DNA from: Candidula unifasciata
Taxonomy: Eukaryota; Mollusca; Gastropoda; Stylommatophora; Geomitridae
DNA length: 64,000 bases
Direction of reading: 5' to 3'
Assembly (NCBI GenBank): GCA_905116865.2
Contig: CAJHNH020003132.1
Coordinates: 1 to 64,000 of the forward strand
A program made the position numbers and the translations under genes. Below, one piece after another: positions 44,680 to 55,470 of the stretch (position 1 is the first letter of the stretch; every line of letters begins with the position of its first letter). The notes beneath the pieces are model-generated. The model had not been told where the DNA came from. It saw only the letters and a list, made by a program, of their open reading frames with translations, and did no database searches.

Positions 44680-47600
44680 ATCGACTGTGATCTCCAAGCC
44701 TCCCTATAGCATAGTAGAACACTATCTTCTGTGATCTCCAAGCCTCCCTATATCATAGTATAACACTATCTGTGATCTCCAAGCCTCCCTATAGCATAGT
44801 AGAACACTATCTGTGATCTCCAAGCCTCCCTATAGCATAGTAGAACGCTATCGTCTGTGATCTCCAAGCCTCTCTATAGCATAGTAGAACACTATCAGTG
44901 ATCTCCGAGCCTCCCTATAGCATACTACAACAATATCGTCTGTGATCTCCAAGCCTCCCTATAGCATAGTAGAACACTATTGTCTGTGATCTCCAAGCCT
45001 CCCTATAGCATAGTAGAACACTGTGATCTCCAAGCCTCCCTATAGCATAGTAGAACGCTATCTGTGATCTCCAAGCCTCCCTACAGCATAGTAGAACACT
45101 ATCTGGGATCTCCAAGCCTCCCTATAGCATAGTAGAAAACTGTGATCTCCAAGCCTCCCTATAGCATAGTAGAACACTGTGATCTCCAAGCCTCCCTATA
45201 TCATAGTAGAACACTATCTGTGATCTCCAAGCCTCCCTATAGCATAGTAGAACACTATCTGTGATCTCCAAGCCTCCCTATAGCATAGTAGAACGCTATC
45301 GTATGTGATCTCCAAGCCTCCCTATAGCATAGTAGAACACTATCTGTGATCTCCAAGCCTCCCTATAGCATAGTAGAACACTATCTGGGATCTCCAAGCC
45401 TCCCTATAGCATAGTAGAACACTATCGACTGTGATCTCCAAGCCTCCCTATAGCATAGTAGAACACTATCTGTGATCTCCAAGCCTCTCTATATCATAGT
45501 AGAACACTATCTGTGATCTCCAAGCCTCTCTATAGCATAGTAGAACACTATCTGTGATCTCCAAGCCTCCCTATAGCATAGTAGAACACTATCGTCTGTG
45601 ATCTCCAAGCCTCTCTATATCATAGTAGAACACTATCTGTGATCTCCAAGCCTCCCTATATCATAGTAGAACACTATCGTCGGTGATATCCAAGCCTCCC
45701 TATAGCATAGTAGAACACTATCTGTGATCTCCAAGCCTCTCTATATCATAGTAGAACACTATCTGTGATCTCCAAGCCTCCCTATAGCATAGTAGAACAC
45801 TATCGTCTGTGATCTCCAAGCCTCTCTATATCATAGTAGAACACTATCTGTGATCTCCAAGCCTCCCTATAGCATAGTAGAACGCTATCGTATGTGATCT
45901 CCAAGCCTCTCTATATCATAGTAGAACACTATCTGTGATCTCCAAGCCTCCCTATAGCATAGTAGAACACTATCTGTGATCTCCAAGCCTCCCTATAGCA
46001 TAGTAGAACACTATCTGTGATCTCCAAGCCTCCCTATAGCATAGTAGAACACTATCTGTGATCTCCAAGCCTCCCTATATCATAGTAGAACACTATCGTC
46101 GGAGATATCCAAGCCTCCCTATAGCATAGTAGAACACTATCTGTGATCTCCAAGCCTCTCTATAGCATAGTAGAACACTATCTGTGATCTCCAAGCCTCC
46201 CTATAGCATAGTAGAACACTATCTGTGATCTCCAAGCCTCCCTATAGCATAGTAGAACACTATCTGTGATCTCCAAGCCTCCCTATAGCATAGTAGAACA
46301 CTATCTGTGATCTCCAAGCCTCTCTATATCATAGTAGAAAACTATCTGTGATCTCCAAGCCTCCCTATAGCATAGTAGAACACTATCGTCTGTGATCTCC
46401 AAGCCTCTCTATATCATAGTAGAACACTATCTGTGATCTCCAAGCCTCCCTATAGCATAGTAGAACACTATCTGTGATCTCCAAGCCTCCCTATAGCATA
46501 GTAGAACACTATCTGTGATCTCCAAGCCTCTCTATATCATAGTAGAACACTATCTGTGATCTCCAAGCCTCCCTATAGCATAGTAGAACACTATCTGTGA
46601 TCTCCAAGCCTCTCTATATCATAGTAAAACACTATCTGTGATCTCCAAGCCTCCCTATATCATAGTAGAACGCTATCTGTGATCTACAAGCCTCCCTATA
46701 GCATAGTAGAACACTGTGATCTCCAAGCCTCCCTATAGCATAGTAGAACACTATCTGTGATCTCCAAGCCTCCCTATAGCATAGTAGAACACTATCTGTG
46801 ATCTACAAGCCTCCCTATAGCATAGTAGAACACTGTGATCTCCAAGCCTCCCTATAGCATAGTAGAACACTGTGATCTCCAAGCCTCCCTATAGCATAGT
46901 AGAACACTATCGTCTGTGATCTCCAAGCCTCCCTATAGCATAGTAGAACACTATCTGTGATCTCCAAGCCTCCCTATAGCATAGTAGAACACTATCTGTG
47001 ATCTCCAAGCCTCCCTATAGCATAGTAGAACACTATCTGTGATCTCCAAGCCTCCCTATAGCATAGTAGAACACTATCTGTGATCTCCAAGCCTCCCTAT
47101 AGCATAGTAGAACACTATCTGTGATCTCCAAGCCTCCCTATATCATAGTAGAACACTATCTGTGATCTCCAAGCCTCCCTATAGCATAGTAGAACACTAT
47201 CGTCTGTGATCTCCAAGCCTCCCTATAGCATAGTAGAACGCTATCTGTGATCTCCAAGCCTCCCTATAGCATAGTAGAACACTATCTGTGATCTCCAAGC
47301 CTCCCTATAGCATAGTAGAACACTATCTGTGATCTCCAAGCCTCCCTATAGCATAGTAGAACACTATCTGTGATCTCCAAGCCTCCCTATAGCATAGTAG
47401 AACACTATCTGTGATCTCCAAGCCTCCCTATAGCATAGTAGAACACTATCTGTGATCTCCAAGCCTCCCTATAGCATAGTAGAACACTATCTGTGATCTC
47501 CAAGCCTCCCTATAGCATAGTAGTGAGAACATATCGGATCTGTGATCTCCAAGCCTCCCTATAGCATAGTAGAACACTATCTGTGATCTCCAAGCCTCCC

Positions 47601-48300
47601 TATAGCATAGTAGAACACTATTGTCTGTGATCTCCAAGCCTCCCTATAGCATAGTAGAACACTATCTGTGATCTCCAAGCCTCCCTATAGCATAGTAGAA
47701 CACTATCTGTGATCTCCAAGCCTCCCTATAGCATAGTAGAAAACTATCTGTGATCTCCAAGCCTCCCTATAGCATAGTAGAACACTATCTGTGATCTCCA
47801 AGCCTCCCTATAGCATAGTAGAACACTATCTGTGATCTCCAAGCCTCCCTATAGCATAGTAGAACACTATCTGTGATCTCCAAGCCTCCCTATAGCATAG
47901 TAGAACACTATCGTCTGTGATCTCCAAGCCTCCCTATAGCATAGTAGAACACTATCTGTGATCTCCAAGCCTCCCTATAGCATAGTAGAACACTATCGTC
48001 TGTGATCTCCAAGCCTCCCTATAGCATAGTATAACACTATCGTCTGTGATCTCCAAGCCTCCCTATAGCATAGTAGAACACTATCGTCTGTGATCTCCAA
48101 GCCTTCCTATAGCATAGTAGATCTGTGAATCTCCAAAGCCTCATCCTATAGCATAAACACTATCTGTGATCTCCAAGCCTTCCCTATATCATAGTAGAAC
48201 ACTATCTGTGATCTCCAAGCCTCCCGATAGCATAGTAGAACACTATCTGTGATCTCCAAGCCCCCCTATAGCATAGTAGAACGCTATCATCTGATGCCAG
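44680..48300. repeat. 41-bp satellite-like array, ~88 copies, three length variants
   Basis: Core GATCTCCAAGCCTCCCTATA plus GCATAGTAGAACACT is invariant. The linker varies, giving units of 37 bp (ACACTGTGAT), 41 bp (ACACTATCTGTGAT) and 44 bp (ACACTATCGTCTGTGAT). A linked variant, CTCTCTATATCATAG, recurs at spacings of about 85 and 126 bp between 45.48 and 46.65 kb, showing higher-order amplification; units after 46.7 kb are more uniform. Damaged units lie at 47520-47540 and 48118-48165. Short minus-strand frames (CYREAWRSQ) are artefacts. Confidence 0.97.
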
Positions 48301-48574
48301 CAACAGGCATTGTGTGCTCGGACTTGATACCTAGAACATCTGAAAGCAACGAATGTGATACTTTAGTTATTTTCTAACCTTTATCAACACTTGGCTGCTC
48401 TTGAGTATGTAAGTCATTTCATTCCATATGTTTCGTTTAAAAGTACGCCTGCGTTGATGGATGCATGTGTTGTTAAGTCCCTGTCTGCCTCATAAAATTG
48501 TGCAAATAAATCACTATTGTATCATTTAATAATTCCCCGAAACCGAAATAGTGCACTGTTGTTGTGTAGGAATG
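48301..48574. other. Unassigned spacer
   Basis: No supported feature. Confidence 0.4.
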
Positions 48575-48577
48575 TGT

Positions 48578-48785
48578 AGATAAGGGCAGCTGCTACTTAC
48601 CTAGCCAACTTTATTTGCTATGTGCTGTCCAAATTAAAAAAAATAGTAATAATAATAATAGTAGTAATAATAATAATAATAATAAAAAGAGGCGATAAGG
48701 GCAGCTGTTACTTACCTAGCCAGCTTTATTTACTATGTGCTGATCAAATAAAAAAAAAATAATAATCATAAAAAGAGGCGATGTT
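48578..48785. repeat. Tandem duplication of ~115 bp with (AAT)n
   Basis: GATAAGGGCAGCTG(C/T)TACTT, ACCTAGCCA(A/G)CTTTATTT and CTATGTGCTG occur at 48582 and 48697, each followed by an A run, AAT repeats and AAAAAGAGGCGAT. Confidence 0.9.
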
Positions 48786-48904
48786 TGGGACAGACGATGC
48801 ATAGCTGATCACCCACCAAATGTCCTTCGGTACTGAAAGAGAACGCCCTAAGTTGTTTTGCCATCTAGTACACAATTTGCACTTTCTTCGTTTCCTAACC
48901 ATTC

Positions 48905-49270
48905 TTCTTCTTCTTGGTAGTCATGTCTATGCACAACCTTCTATCTTGTATGCTTATAATCAACTCTGACACAGATGATCCTCCATGCCATGATGTCAGA
49001 CTGTCCTGCATCTGTTATCTCGGTCTCCCTTGCCTCTCCTCCCTCCAACTTTCTTTACTGTGACGAAGAACTCTAGTTTTCATGACTAAAGAATGTAGAG
49101 TGTCTCTTTCTGATGTGGGAAATCAGTTATCTTAGTGAGTCAAGTTTCTTTCCAGACGTCTTCATTATAATTTTTATTTGTCCAGGGTATTCTCATCATT
49201 CGTCTATAAAACCACATCTTCCAAATATGTTTTCACTAATTACTGTCCCTACTGCCTCTCTTTACCAGTT
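48905..49270 (-). pseudogene. RTE-type LINE C-terminal relic
   Basis: DNA matches 44515-44655 in order (TAGT(C/T)ATGTCTAT, CACAA(C/T)CTTCT, TCTGACACAGATGATC, TCCATGC, CTGTCC.GCATCT, TCTCGGTCTCCCT) and continues upstream with GTGTCTCTTTCTGATGTG and CTATAAAACCACATCT, both shared with RTE copies at 53.0, 57.5 and 28.0 kb. Many stops. Confidence 0.7.
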
Positions 49271-51034
49271 TTGAAGTGTTGATTAATGACATAAATGCAG
49301 TCACCACGGACTGTGTGGGTTAGCCACCCCCCCCCCCCCACTCTTTTAAAACTGTTACCCCTCCTAGCGCCGACATTTAAAAAAACAACGCTAATAATTT
49401 CACTGAGTATTCAAATCAGGGTCATTCGTGAGCTGCATTTCTGACAGTGCAAGTATGTTATTGGAGCGTCTCTTTTGTTTTTGTTTCACTTTTGTTTTTG
49501 TTTCAGAAATATCCTAAGTACTGCCACCACCCCCCACCCCCCAACCCCCCCCCCCCCCCCAACCCCCCTCCCCCTTTTTTTCCCCTTCCCATAACGTCTA
49601 TTTCCATCCGATGTTTGTCAGTGCACACGCGCAGAAGTCGTAGCCCTGACCTCGGAGAACAGGGAGTCTTCAATGCTGCATTATTCCCTATGAATGACAT
49701 TAAGACGAACCCAGAAACTCCACAATCAATAACTCCTGCATGTTAAGGCAACACAACACGAAGCAAGCCAGAAAACATTGCAGCCGCATCTCGGTCGCCT
49801 CTGTCCTCAGATTACAGATCTCCTCGTGTCGATATTCTTCTGTCACAAGGCTTTTTTTTTTATGTAACGTGATATTTCAATTAACACAAAAAGATATCAA
49901 ACCGAACGTGAGGTAGTACTTGTCAGTTTCTCATTTTCACAATCCCTAACAAAATATTGACGTTTCGGCTATATAGCTTTCATTAGCGTATGACCCAAAG
50001 GGCACTGATACAATTACAAAAAAAAAATTCCATGTCTGTAATTTGCTGGCTCTCATTTAAATAACTATAACACGTCTGGAGAGTAGAAACTCGGAGCCCC
50101 GTGTGATGCAGGAGGAAGGTCTGGGCAGGAAGTGAACTGGCGGATTACGGTAAGGTTTGTAACTTCAAAATATGTAGAAAAAGCTGTGTTGGACATTAAG
50201 GGCTTTAAGTGAAAGCTGCACTGTTTTCAGATCTTTTTAATAGGACAGTTTCTATCTCACACGCGACCTGATCACATGAAAACAGCATTGTTAGTTTTAT
50301 TACCAACCAATGAAAAATATATTAAGCAGGTGTGGCCGAAACAAAGCAACTGCAACTAAGCAAGATCACATCTGAGGTGCCCAGAAGCTGTCGCCCTGGA
50401 CATCAAGACAGGCTTGGTGTCTTTGTCAGTATTAGCTGTAACTTGGATGAGTTTTAAACGATCGAAACAAGGGAAACTCCCATGCCCACAGATTGGAACT
50501 TGGGCTGCTTTTGTCTGAACTTCTCATTTCTTCATTACAGCAGTTAGCATTTAGACATATGGGCGACCAAAGTCCGTCATCTCCTTAAAATGTAAAAATA
50601 TCCATGTTTAACAATCCTATTTTCATACCTGCCTCGTTGAAGCGCCGACACAAGAAAAAAGTAATAGGGGGCGCGGCTTCCAATCGGTAATTATAATATA
50701 AGTAATGACATATACTTACCAACAGAACTATATAAAGTTGTTGTATTGTCCTCTCATCCCCTACCGACTTTGATAGGAAGGGATGGGTAAAAGTGTCTGA
50801 GCTCCTTAGTTCCAGCGCCCTGATTGCTTGCTAACAGTTCTTCTTCATTTGTCGTCGTACTGATACCAGACTGTAGACCAGTGTAGTGGTTTTTCAATAT
50901 TTCTTGTGAAGTATTAATCAGTTAGACTGCTGCCGGCTTGCTAGGCCCGTCGCGTGGCGGGGCAGAAAAAAATATAAACCCGGCTGGTGCCTGTCATTGC
51001 CCCGTTAGCCTGAAAGCACGCTATGATGACTTGG
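49271..51034. other. Unassigned DNA with poly-C tracts
   Basis: C runs at 49326-49339 and 49525-49570. A frame at 49447-49746 crosses a Pro-coding C run and has no recognisable domain. No gene is supported. Confidence 0.45.
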
Positions 51035-52355
51035 GTGCTCTACAGGATACTGTTCGCGGCCTGCCAAAACAAGGGACATTGTTCGCGGCCCACCAAAACA
51101 AGGGATACTGTTCGCGGCCTGCCAAAACAAGGGACATTGTTCGCGGCCCACCAAAACAAGGGATACTGTTCGCGGCCCACCAAAACAAGGGACATTGTTC
51201 GCGGCCCACCAAAAAAAGGGATACTGTTCGCGGCCCACCAAAACAAGGGACACTGTTCGCTCCCCACCAAAACAAGGGATACTGTTCGCGACCCACCAAA
51301 ACAAGGGACATTGTTCGCGGCCCACTAAAACAAGGGATACTGTTCGCGGCCCACCAAAACAAGGGACATTGTTCGCGGTCCACCAAAACAAGTGACATTG
51401 TTCGCGGCCCACCAAAACAAGGGACATTGTTCGCGGTCCACCAAAACAAGGGATACTGTTCGCGGCCCACCAAAAAAAAAAGAGATACTGTTCGCGGCCC
51501 ACCAAAACAAGGGACATTGTTCGCGGCCCACCAAAACAAGGGACATTGTTCGCGGCCCACCAAAACAGGGACATTGTTCGCGGCCCACCAAAACAAGGGA
51601 TACTGTTTCGCGGCCCACTAATAAAAGAGATACTGTTCGCGGCCCACAAAAAAAGAGATACTGTTCGCGGCCCACCAAAAAAGAGATACTGTTCGCGGCC
51701 CACCTAAAAAAAAAAGAGATACTGTTCGCGGCCCACCAAAAAAAAAGAGATACTGTTCGCGGCCCACCAAAACAAGGGACATTGTTCGCGGCCCACCAAA
51801 ACAAGGGACATTGTTCGCGGCCCACCAAAACAAGGGACATTGTTCGCGGCCCACCAAAACAAGAGATACTGTTCGCGGCCCACTAATAAAAGAGATACTG
51901 TTCGCGGCCCACCAAAAAAAGAGATACTGTTCGCGGCCCACCAAAAAAAGAGATACTGTTCGCGGCCCACCAAAAAAAGAGATACTGTTCGCGGCCCACC
52001 AAAACAAGGGACATTGTTCGCGGCCCACCAAAACAAGGGACATTGTTCGCGGCCCACCAAAACAAGGGACATTGTTCGCGGCCCACCAAAACAAGGGATA
52101 CTGTTCGCGGCCCACTAATAAAAGAGATACTGTTCGCGGCCCACCAAAAAAAGAGATACTGTTCGCGGCCCACCAAAAAAAGAGATACTGTTCGCGGCCC
52201 ACCAAAAAAAGAGATACTGTTGGCGGCCCACCAAAAAAAAAGAGATACTGTTGGCGGCCCACCAAAAAAAAGGGACACTGTTCACAGCCCACCAAAACAA
52301 GGGACATTATTCACTGCCCAGCAAATCATGGGACATTGTTCGCGGCCCACCTGCC
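51035..52355. repeat. 29-bp minisatellite, ~45 copies, with 232-bp higher-order repeat
   Basis: GTTCGCGGCCCACCAAAA recurs every 29 bp with two tail types, CAAGGGACATT and AAAAGAGATACT. A rare unit with CACTAATAAAAG occurs at 51617, 51881 and 52113; the last two are 232 bp (8 x 29) apart and their neighbours match, showing an 8-unit block was duplicated. All six frames stay open over hundreds of bases because a 29-bp unit without stops cycles through frames; the 120-230 residue frames are not proteins. Confidence 0.96.
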
Positions 52356-52694
52356 AACACATCAAACACAGAAACAAAAACAAACATAGGCATTAGTTTA
52401 ATTGTTACATCTAGTGTCACAAAATTACAGTTTTCAGCTAATGCGACACCTGCTCTGTTTAGAGGTTCAACAATCTGCAATACATGGCTGGAGCCTTGTT
52501 TCTGACAGTGTTACGATCCGATATGGTTGTAATTATTGCCGTGTTTGTTGTTCGACCTTGGGTAATATACATTTCTGCGACCTGTGGTGCCATTTCCATG
52601 GTTTGAGATAAATTATATGTCTGTTTTCCATAGTTGTGGATTTTAAGCTGTGCGACAGACATGGCCAATGAAGACACTTGACTTTTAGGGGTAC
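52356..52694. other. Unassigned spacer
   Basis: No supported feature between the array and the hAT element. Confidence 0.4.
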
Positions 52695-52793
52695 CTAGAT
52701 TGTAGAGCTGTACCGAATAGTGATTTTCACTATTCGGCCGAATACGAATAGTGGGACCAACTATTCGGCCGAATATGAATACGAATAGTGGAT

Positions 52794-53085
52794 CATCATC
52801 ATCATCAGGTGCCTTGCCGACTGGCGTGGGCGATCTTGCCTCTCCACAATATGCTATCTCCTGCAGCATGTATTAGTTCGTGTGCTGACACACCTTTATG
52901 CCATGCAACAAGACTGTCAAGAATCTTCTATCGCTGTCTTTATCTATCCCTCCTTTCATAGATCTTTGCAGTGGTCACCAAGTGTTCCATTTTCCCTCTT
53001 CTCATAACATGGCTGAAAAATGACGACTGTCTCCTTCTGGTGTCTGTGATTAGTTGTCTTCGGGCTCCCGTCTCTTTCAAAACCA
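52794..53085 (-). mobile_element. RTE-type LINE fragment within the hAT element
   Basis: Complement of the 28.0-28.33 kb copy: ATCATCATCATCATCAGGTG (tail), CTTGCCGACTGGCGTGGGCG, CTCTTCTCATAACATGGCTG and CTTCGGGCTCCCGTCTCTTT. The minus frame reads RQSSFFSHVMRRGKMEHLVT. It inserted after the hAT element. Ends are not precisely resolved. Confidence 0.8.
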
Positions 53086-53204
53086 TCGTTCGCTCGGCAG
53101 TTCGTTCGATGCAATTCAAACGCACCTTTATATTCTCGTTAGCAATATCTTCAAATTTGATTTGGGCGAAAACACCCTGAAAGAACGAAAACTGCATGAT
53201 CTCT

Positions 53205-53265
53205 CCCCCCCCCCCTCTCTCTCTCTCTTTCTCTCTCTCACACACACACACACACATGCACACAC
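53205..53265. repeat. C-run, (CT)n and (CA)n microsatellites
   Basis: A C tract followed by CTCTCT and CACACA runs inside the hAT element. Confidence 0.9.
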
Positions 53266-53574
53266 ACACATTGCGGTTGGCATTTTATGCAGTCTGTACC
53301 ACGCAACAGGGTCGCAGTTTCCCCCGCTACGATAGACTTAGGTAACAGCAACTATTGTGTTAATGAGACAGTTATTTCAGTCCATCACAGTGTATGCAGA
53401 AACGGGAGTAAGGTAACCACTTGTCGTATTCGGCCCGACCGCAACTATTCGGCCGAATACCGAATAGTTATTAGGTCCACTATTCGGCCCCGAAGCGAAA
53501 AGGAAGCGAATATTCGGTACAGCCCTACTAGTTGGTCATCTATCTCAGTACACATTTTTCCATGGGGAGGTGCA

Positions 53575-53803
<229 letters not shown>

Positions 53804-54061
53804 TATAAGAGCTGATATAGTAATATTAATTCAATATCTCGGTCTGGTTTTTGTTATTGGCATGTCTTTTCAATAAGTTTTGAAATTGTTGTTGTGTTAA
53901 TCCTACAGACTAAAAAAGAAGCCCCACCTGCCTTAGCTTCTTACATGACTCAGCAGCTTTTGTTGTCGACTCCTAAGGACTTTTTCGCGACCCACCAGCG
54001 AGCCGTTGCCTATATGTTGAAGAACACCGTTGTCAGGGATACACACCTATTTTAAATGTTA
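53804..54061. other. Unassigned spacer
   Basis: No supported feature. Confidence 0.4.
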
Positions 54062-54186
54062 GTTAAACTTCTTCTGGACTTTAGTCATGCTCCAGAACTT
54101 GAAGTTTACGTGCACATCCAATTTTAAGATCTAACTTTCTTGTGTGCAGATTGTTGGTTCCTCGCCTCTCAGGCAGATGCACTTCG
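54062..54186 (-). mobile_element. SINE-like repeat D, copy 3
   Basis: The complement reads GAAGTGCATCTGCCTGAGAG, GCGAGGAACCAACAATCTG, GTTAGATCTTAAA, GCACGTAAACTTC and AAGTTCTGGAGCATGAC, colinear with 6468-6570. No long AAG tail at this copy. Confidence 0.7.
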
Positions 54187-54716
54187 TCCCTCCTTCTCCT
54201 TTGTTTTCTTTCTTTCAGCGCTCCTCACACACAGGTATGTGATTGTGTGTGTGTAAAATATAGTCTGGAAAACCGGGTCCTTCTTGTTTATCTGTCCCAC
54301 TAAAAATATCCACAGCTCAACTGTAGAGACCAGAGAGAAAAACAAACAAAACAAACTGCGCTGGTGCCCGCGCGTGTGTCGTTAGCACTGACGTTTGTAT
54401 AATTTAGGGCGGGATTAGTCTGGCATTTCCGCTCCCGAGTGATGGCACCTGAAAGTTCAGACGGATGTGTTAAGGTCACGAATTGCAGCTAGTGGCGATG
54501 TATGGCTTTAAGCTTCCCTTTGTTTCTTGCGGCAGTAGCCTCGCTCGATAACATCATCATCATCATCATTACCAAAGCCATAAGGACATAGGCGAGGGAA
54601 CTTGGGAACTCAAGCTCCTTGCCCCCCGCCCCCATATTCTTTTAGGGGATTTGAGAGACCTTTCGGTTCTCCTCAAAACTACGGCCACTTATTATGCACA
54701 TTATGGCGGCCGGGGG
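54187..54716. other. Unassigned spacer
   Basis: A short ATC run at 54553-54570 and a C-rich patch near 54620. No gene is supported. Confidence 0.4.
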
Positions 54717-54806
54717 AGTACTCCGGAGTTCAGTCCCCTGGCCGCATTGCAATTACGGAGTGGAACAGAGGGAACGACACAATTGGCGATAGCACTGCTG
54801 TCATAA

Positions 54807-54825
54807 TAGGGTTAGGGTTAGGGTA
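54807..54825. repeat. Interstitial TTAGGG run
   Basis: AGGGTTAGGGTTAGGGT, just under three units, lies between the left TIR and the end of the ORF in the Merlin-like element. Too short to be a telomere. Confidence 0.85.
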
Positions 54826-55252
54826 ACGCATGTAACGTCGAGAACTTACCCATAATGACGGCCGCTATATCTGATAATTTTGACACAGGAGTTGCACATA
54901 ATGGCCGAAAACGTGCTGCTTGTGGCAGTGGCGCCATTGGAATTCTGTTAAATATGAAGGCAATATCGCCGATCGTCGTTCCCGGCAGGACGTGATCTGT
55001 TATGATCCTCTCCAATGTCGCTGCATCTCGTCTTCGCACAACCTCAAAGTAGCAACGGCCAGTCTGATGCTCTATTAGCCCTACGATCCAACGACCGTGA
55101 AGGATGCGACCGCGCTGATACGTTCGTCGGAAGAAGTAGCTTTTGTCTACTTTAACCAAAAGATCCGCAGGTCTCACATCCACGGCCACTAAGTCTTGCG
55201 TCGCAAGTACACGGTCGCTAATGTGAGTCGCAGCGCGTGGTCTACCAGCCAT
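54818..55252 (-). CDS. Truncated IS1595/Merlin-type transposase-like ORF, 144 aa
   Basis: Starting at ATG 55252: MAGRPRAATHISDRVLATQD, LVAVDVRPADLLVKVDKSYF, FRRTYQRGRILHGRWIVGLI, EHQTGRCYFEVVRRRDAATL, ERIITDHVLPGTTI, then divergent sequence to the stop. The central block (VD.S.F.R...RGR...G.WIVG..E..TGRC....V..R...TL..II...LPGTTI) is the N-terminal half of the ISXO2-like/DDE_Tnp_IS1595 domain found in Merlin transposases, with the first catalytic Asp in KVDKS. The expected SD.W..Y block with the second Asp is replaced after GTTI, and no third acidic residue is visible, so it should be inactive. The ATG at 55252 is chosen because the same start is conserved in the 31.6-kb element; the frame stays open upstream to 55345, through the TIR. 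Confidence 0.7.
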   Translation of the reverse strand: MAGRPRAATHISDRVLATQDLVAVDVRPADLLVKVDKSYFFRRTYQRGRILHGRWIVGLIEHQTGRCYFEVVRRRDAATLERIITDHVLPGTTIGDIAFIFNRIPMAPLPQAARFRPLCATPVSKLSDIAAVIMGKFSTLHALP

Positions 55253-55470
55253 GTCGACCTCACGTTGTTTTATGATTCGTGCCTTGTCCACTCCGTAATT
55301 GCAATGCGGCCAGGGGACTGAACTCCAGTGTACTTTATATTCCATGCATATAAAGTCTCTTTATAACTATTTGTTTATATTCATATTATTTCAAGTGTGT
55401 ATGTGTGTGTGTTTTGCTATTCAACACATAATATAATAATGAGCTAACACCTCAAAAAAATACACTGACA

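Larger units (their letters stand above)
52703..53527. mobile_element. hAT-type element with a LINE inside, 825 bp
   Basis: Ends TAGAGCTGTACCGAATA and TATTCGGTACAGCCCTA form a TIR; TAGAG fits the hAT end consensus. Flanks CTAGATTG (52695-52702) and CTAGTTGG (53528-53535) agree at 6 of 8 positions. The perfect palindrome TATTCGGCCGAATA occurs twice near the left end (52731, 52762) and once near the right (53446). Its middle holds an RTE fragment and CT/CA repeats. No transposase was seen. Confidence 0.75.
54725..55326 (-). mobile_element. Merlin-like DNA transposon, 602 bp
   Basis: A 40-bp TIR (54725-54764 and 55287-55326) begins GGAGTTCAGTCCCCTGGCCG and is virtually identical at both ends. 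Inside on the minus strand is a transposase-like frame. Possible TSD sequences, AGTACTCC on the left and AGTGTACT on the right, agree only with a 2-bp gap, so the TSD is uncertain. The high TIR identity suggests recent activity or gene conversion. Related to 31411-32290 through the shared MAGRPRA... N-terminus. Confidence 0.82.

Noticed and set aside
44680..48300. CRISPR-like array of regular repeats
   Set aside because: There are no unique spacers; units are head-to-tail tandem copies with small linker variants in an animal genome. Same reasoning for the 21-, 26-, 29-, 33- and 55-bp arrays.
51005..52307. Several 170-232 residue overlapping frames on both strands
   Set aside because: All derive from the 29-bp array; a stop-free unit cycling through frames opens all six. 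No start context or non-repeat domain.
53979..54005. Possible seed for the 29-bp array (TTCGCGACCCACCAG)
   Set aside because: Only about 13 of 15 bases match and the flanks do not, so it may be chance.
54807..54825. Chromosome end
   Set aside because: Fewer than three TTAGGG units, flanked on both sides by ordinary DNA.
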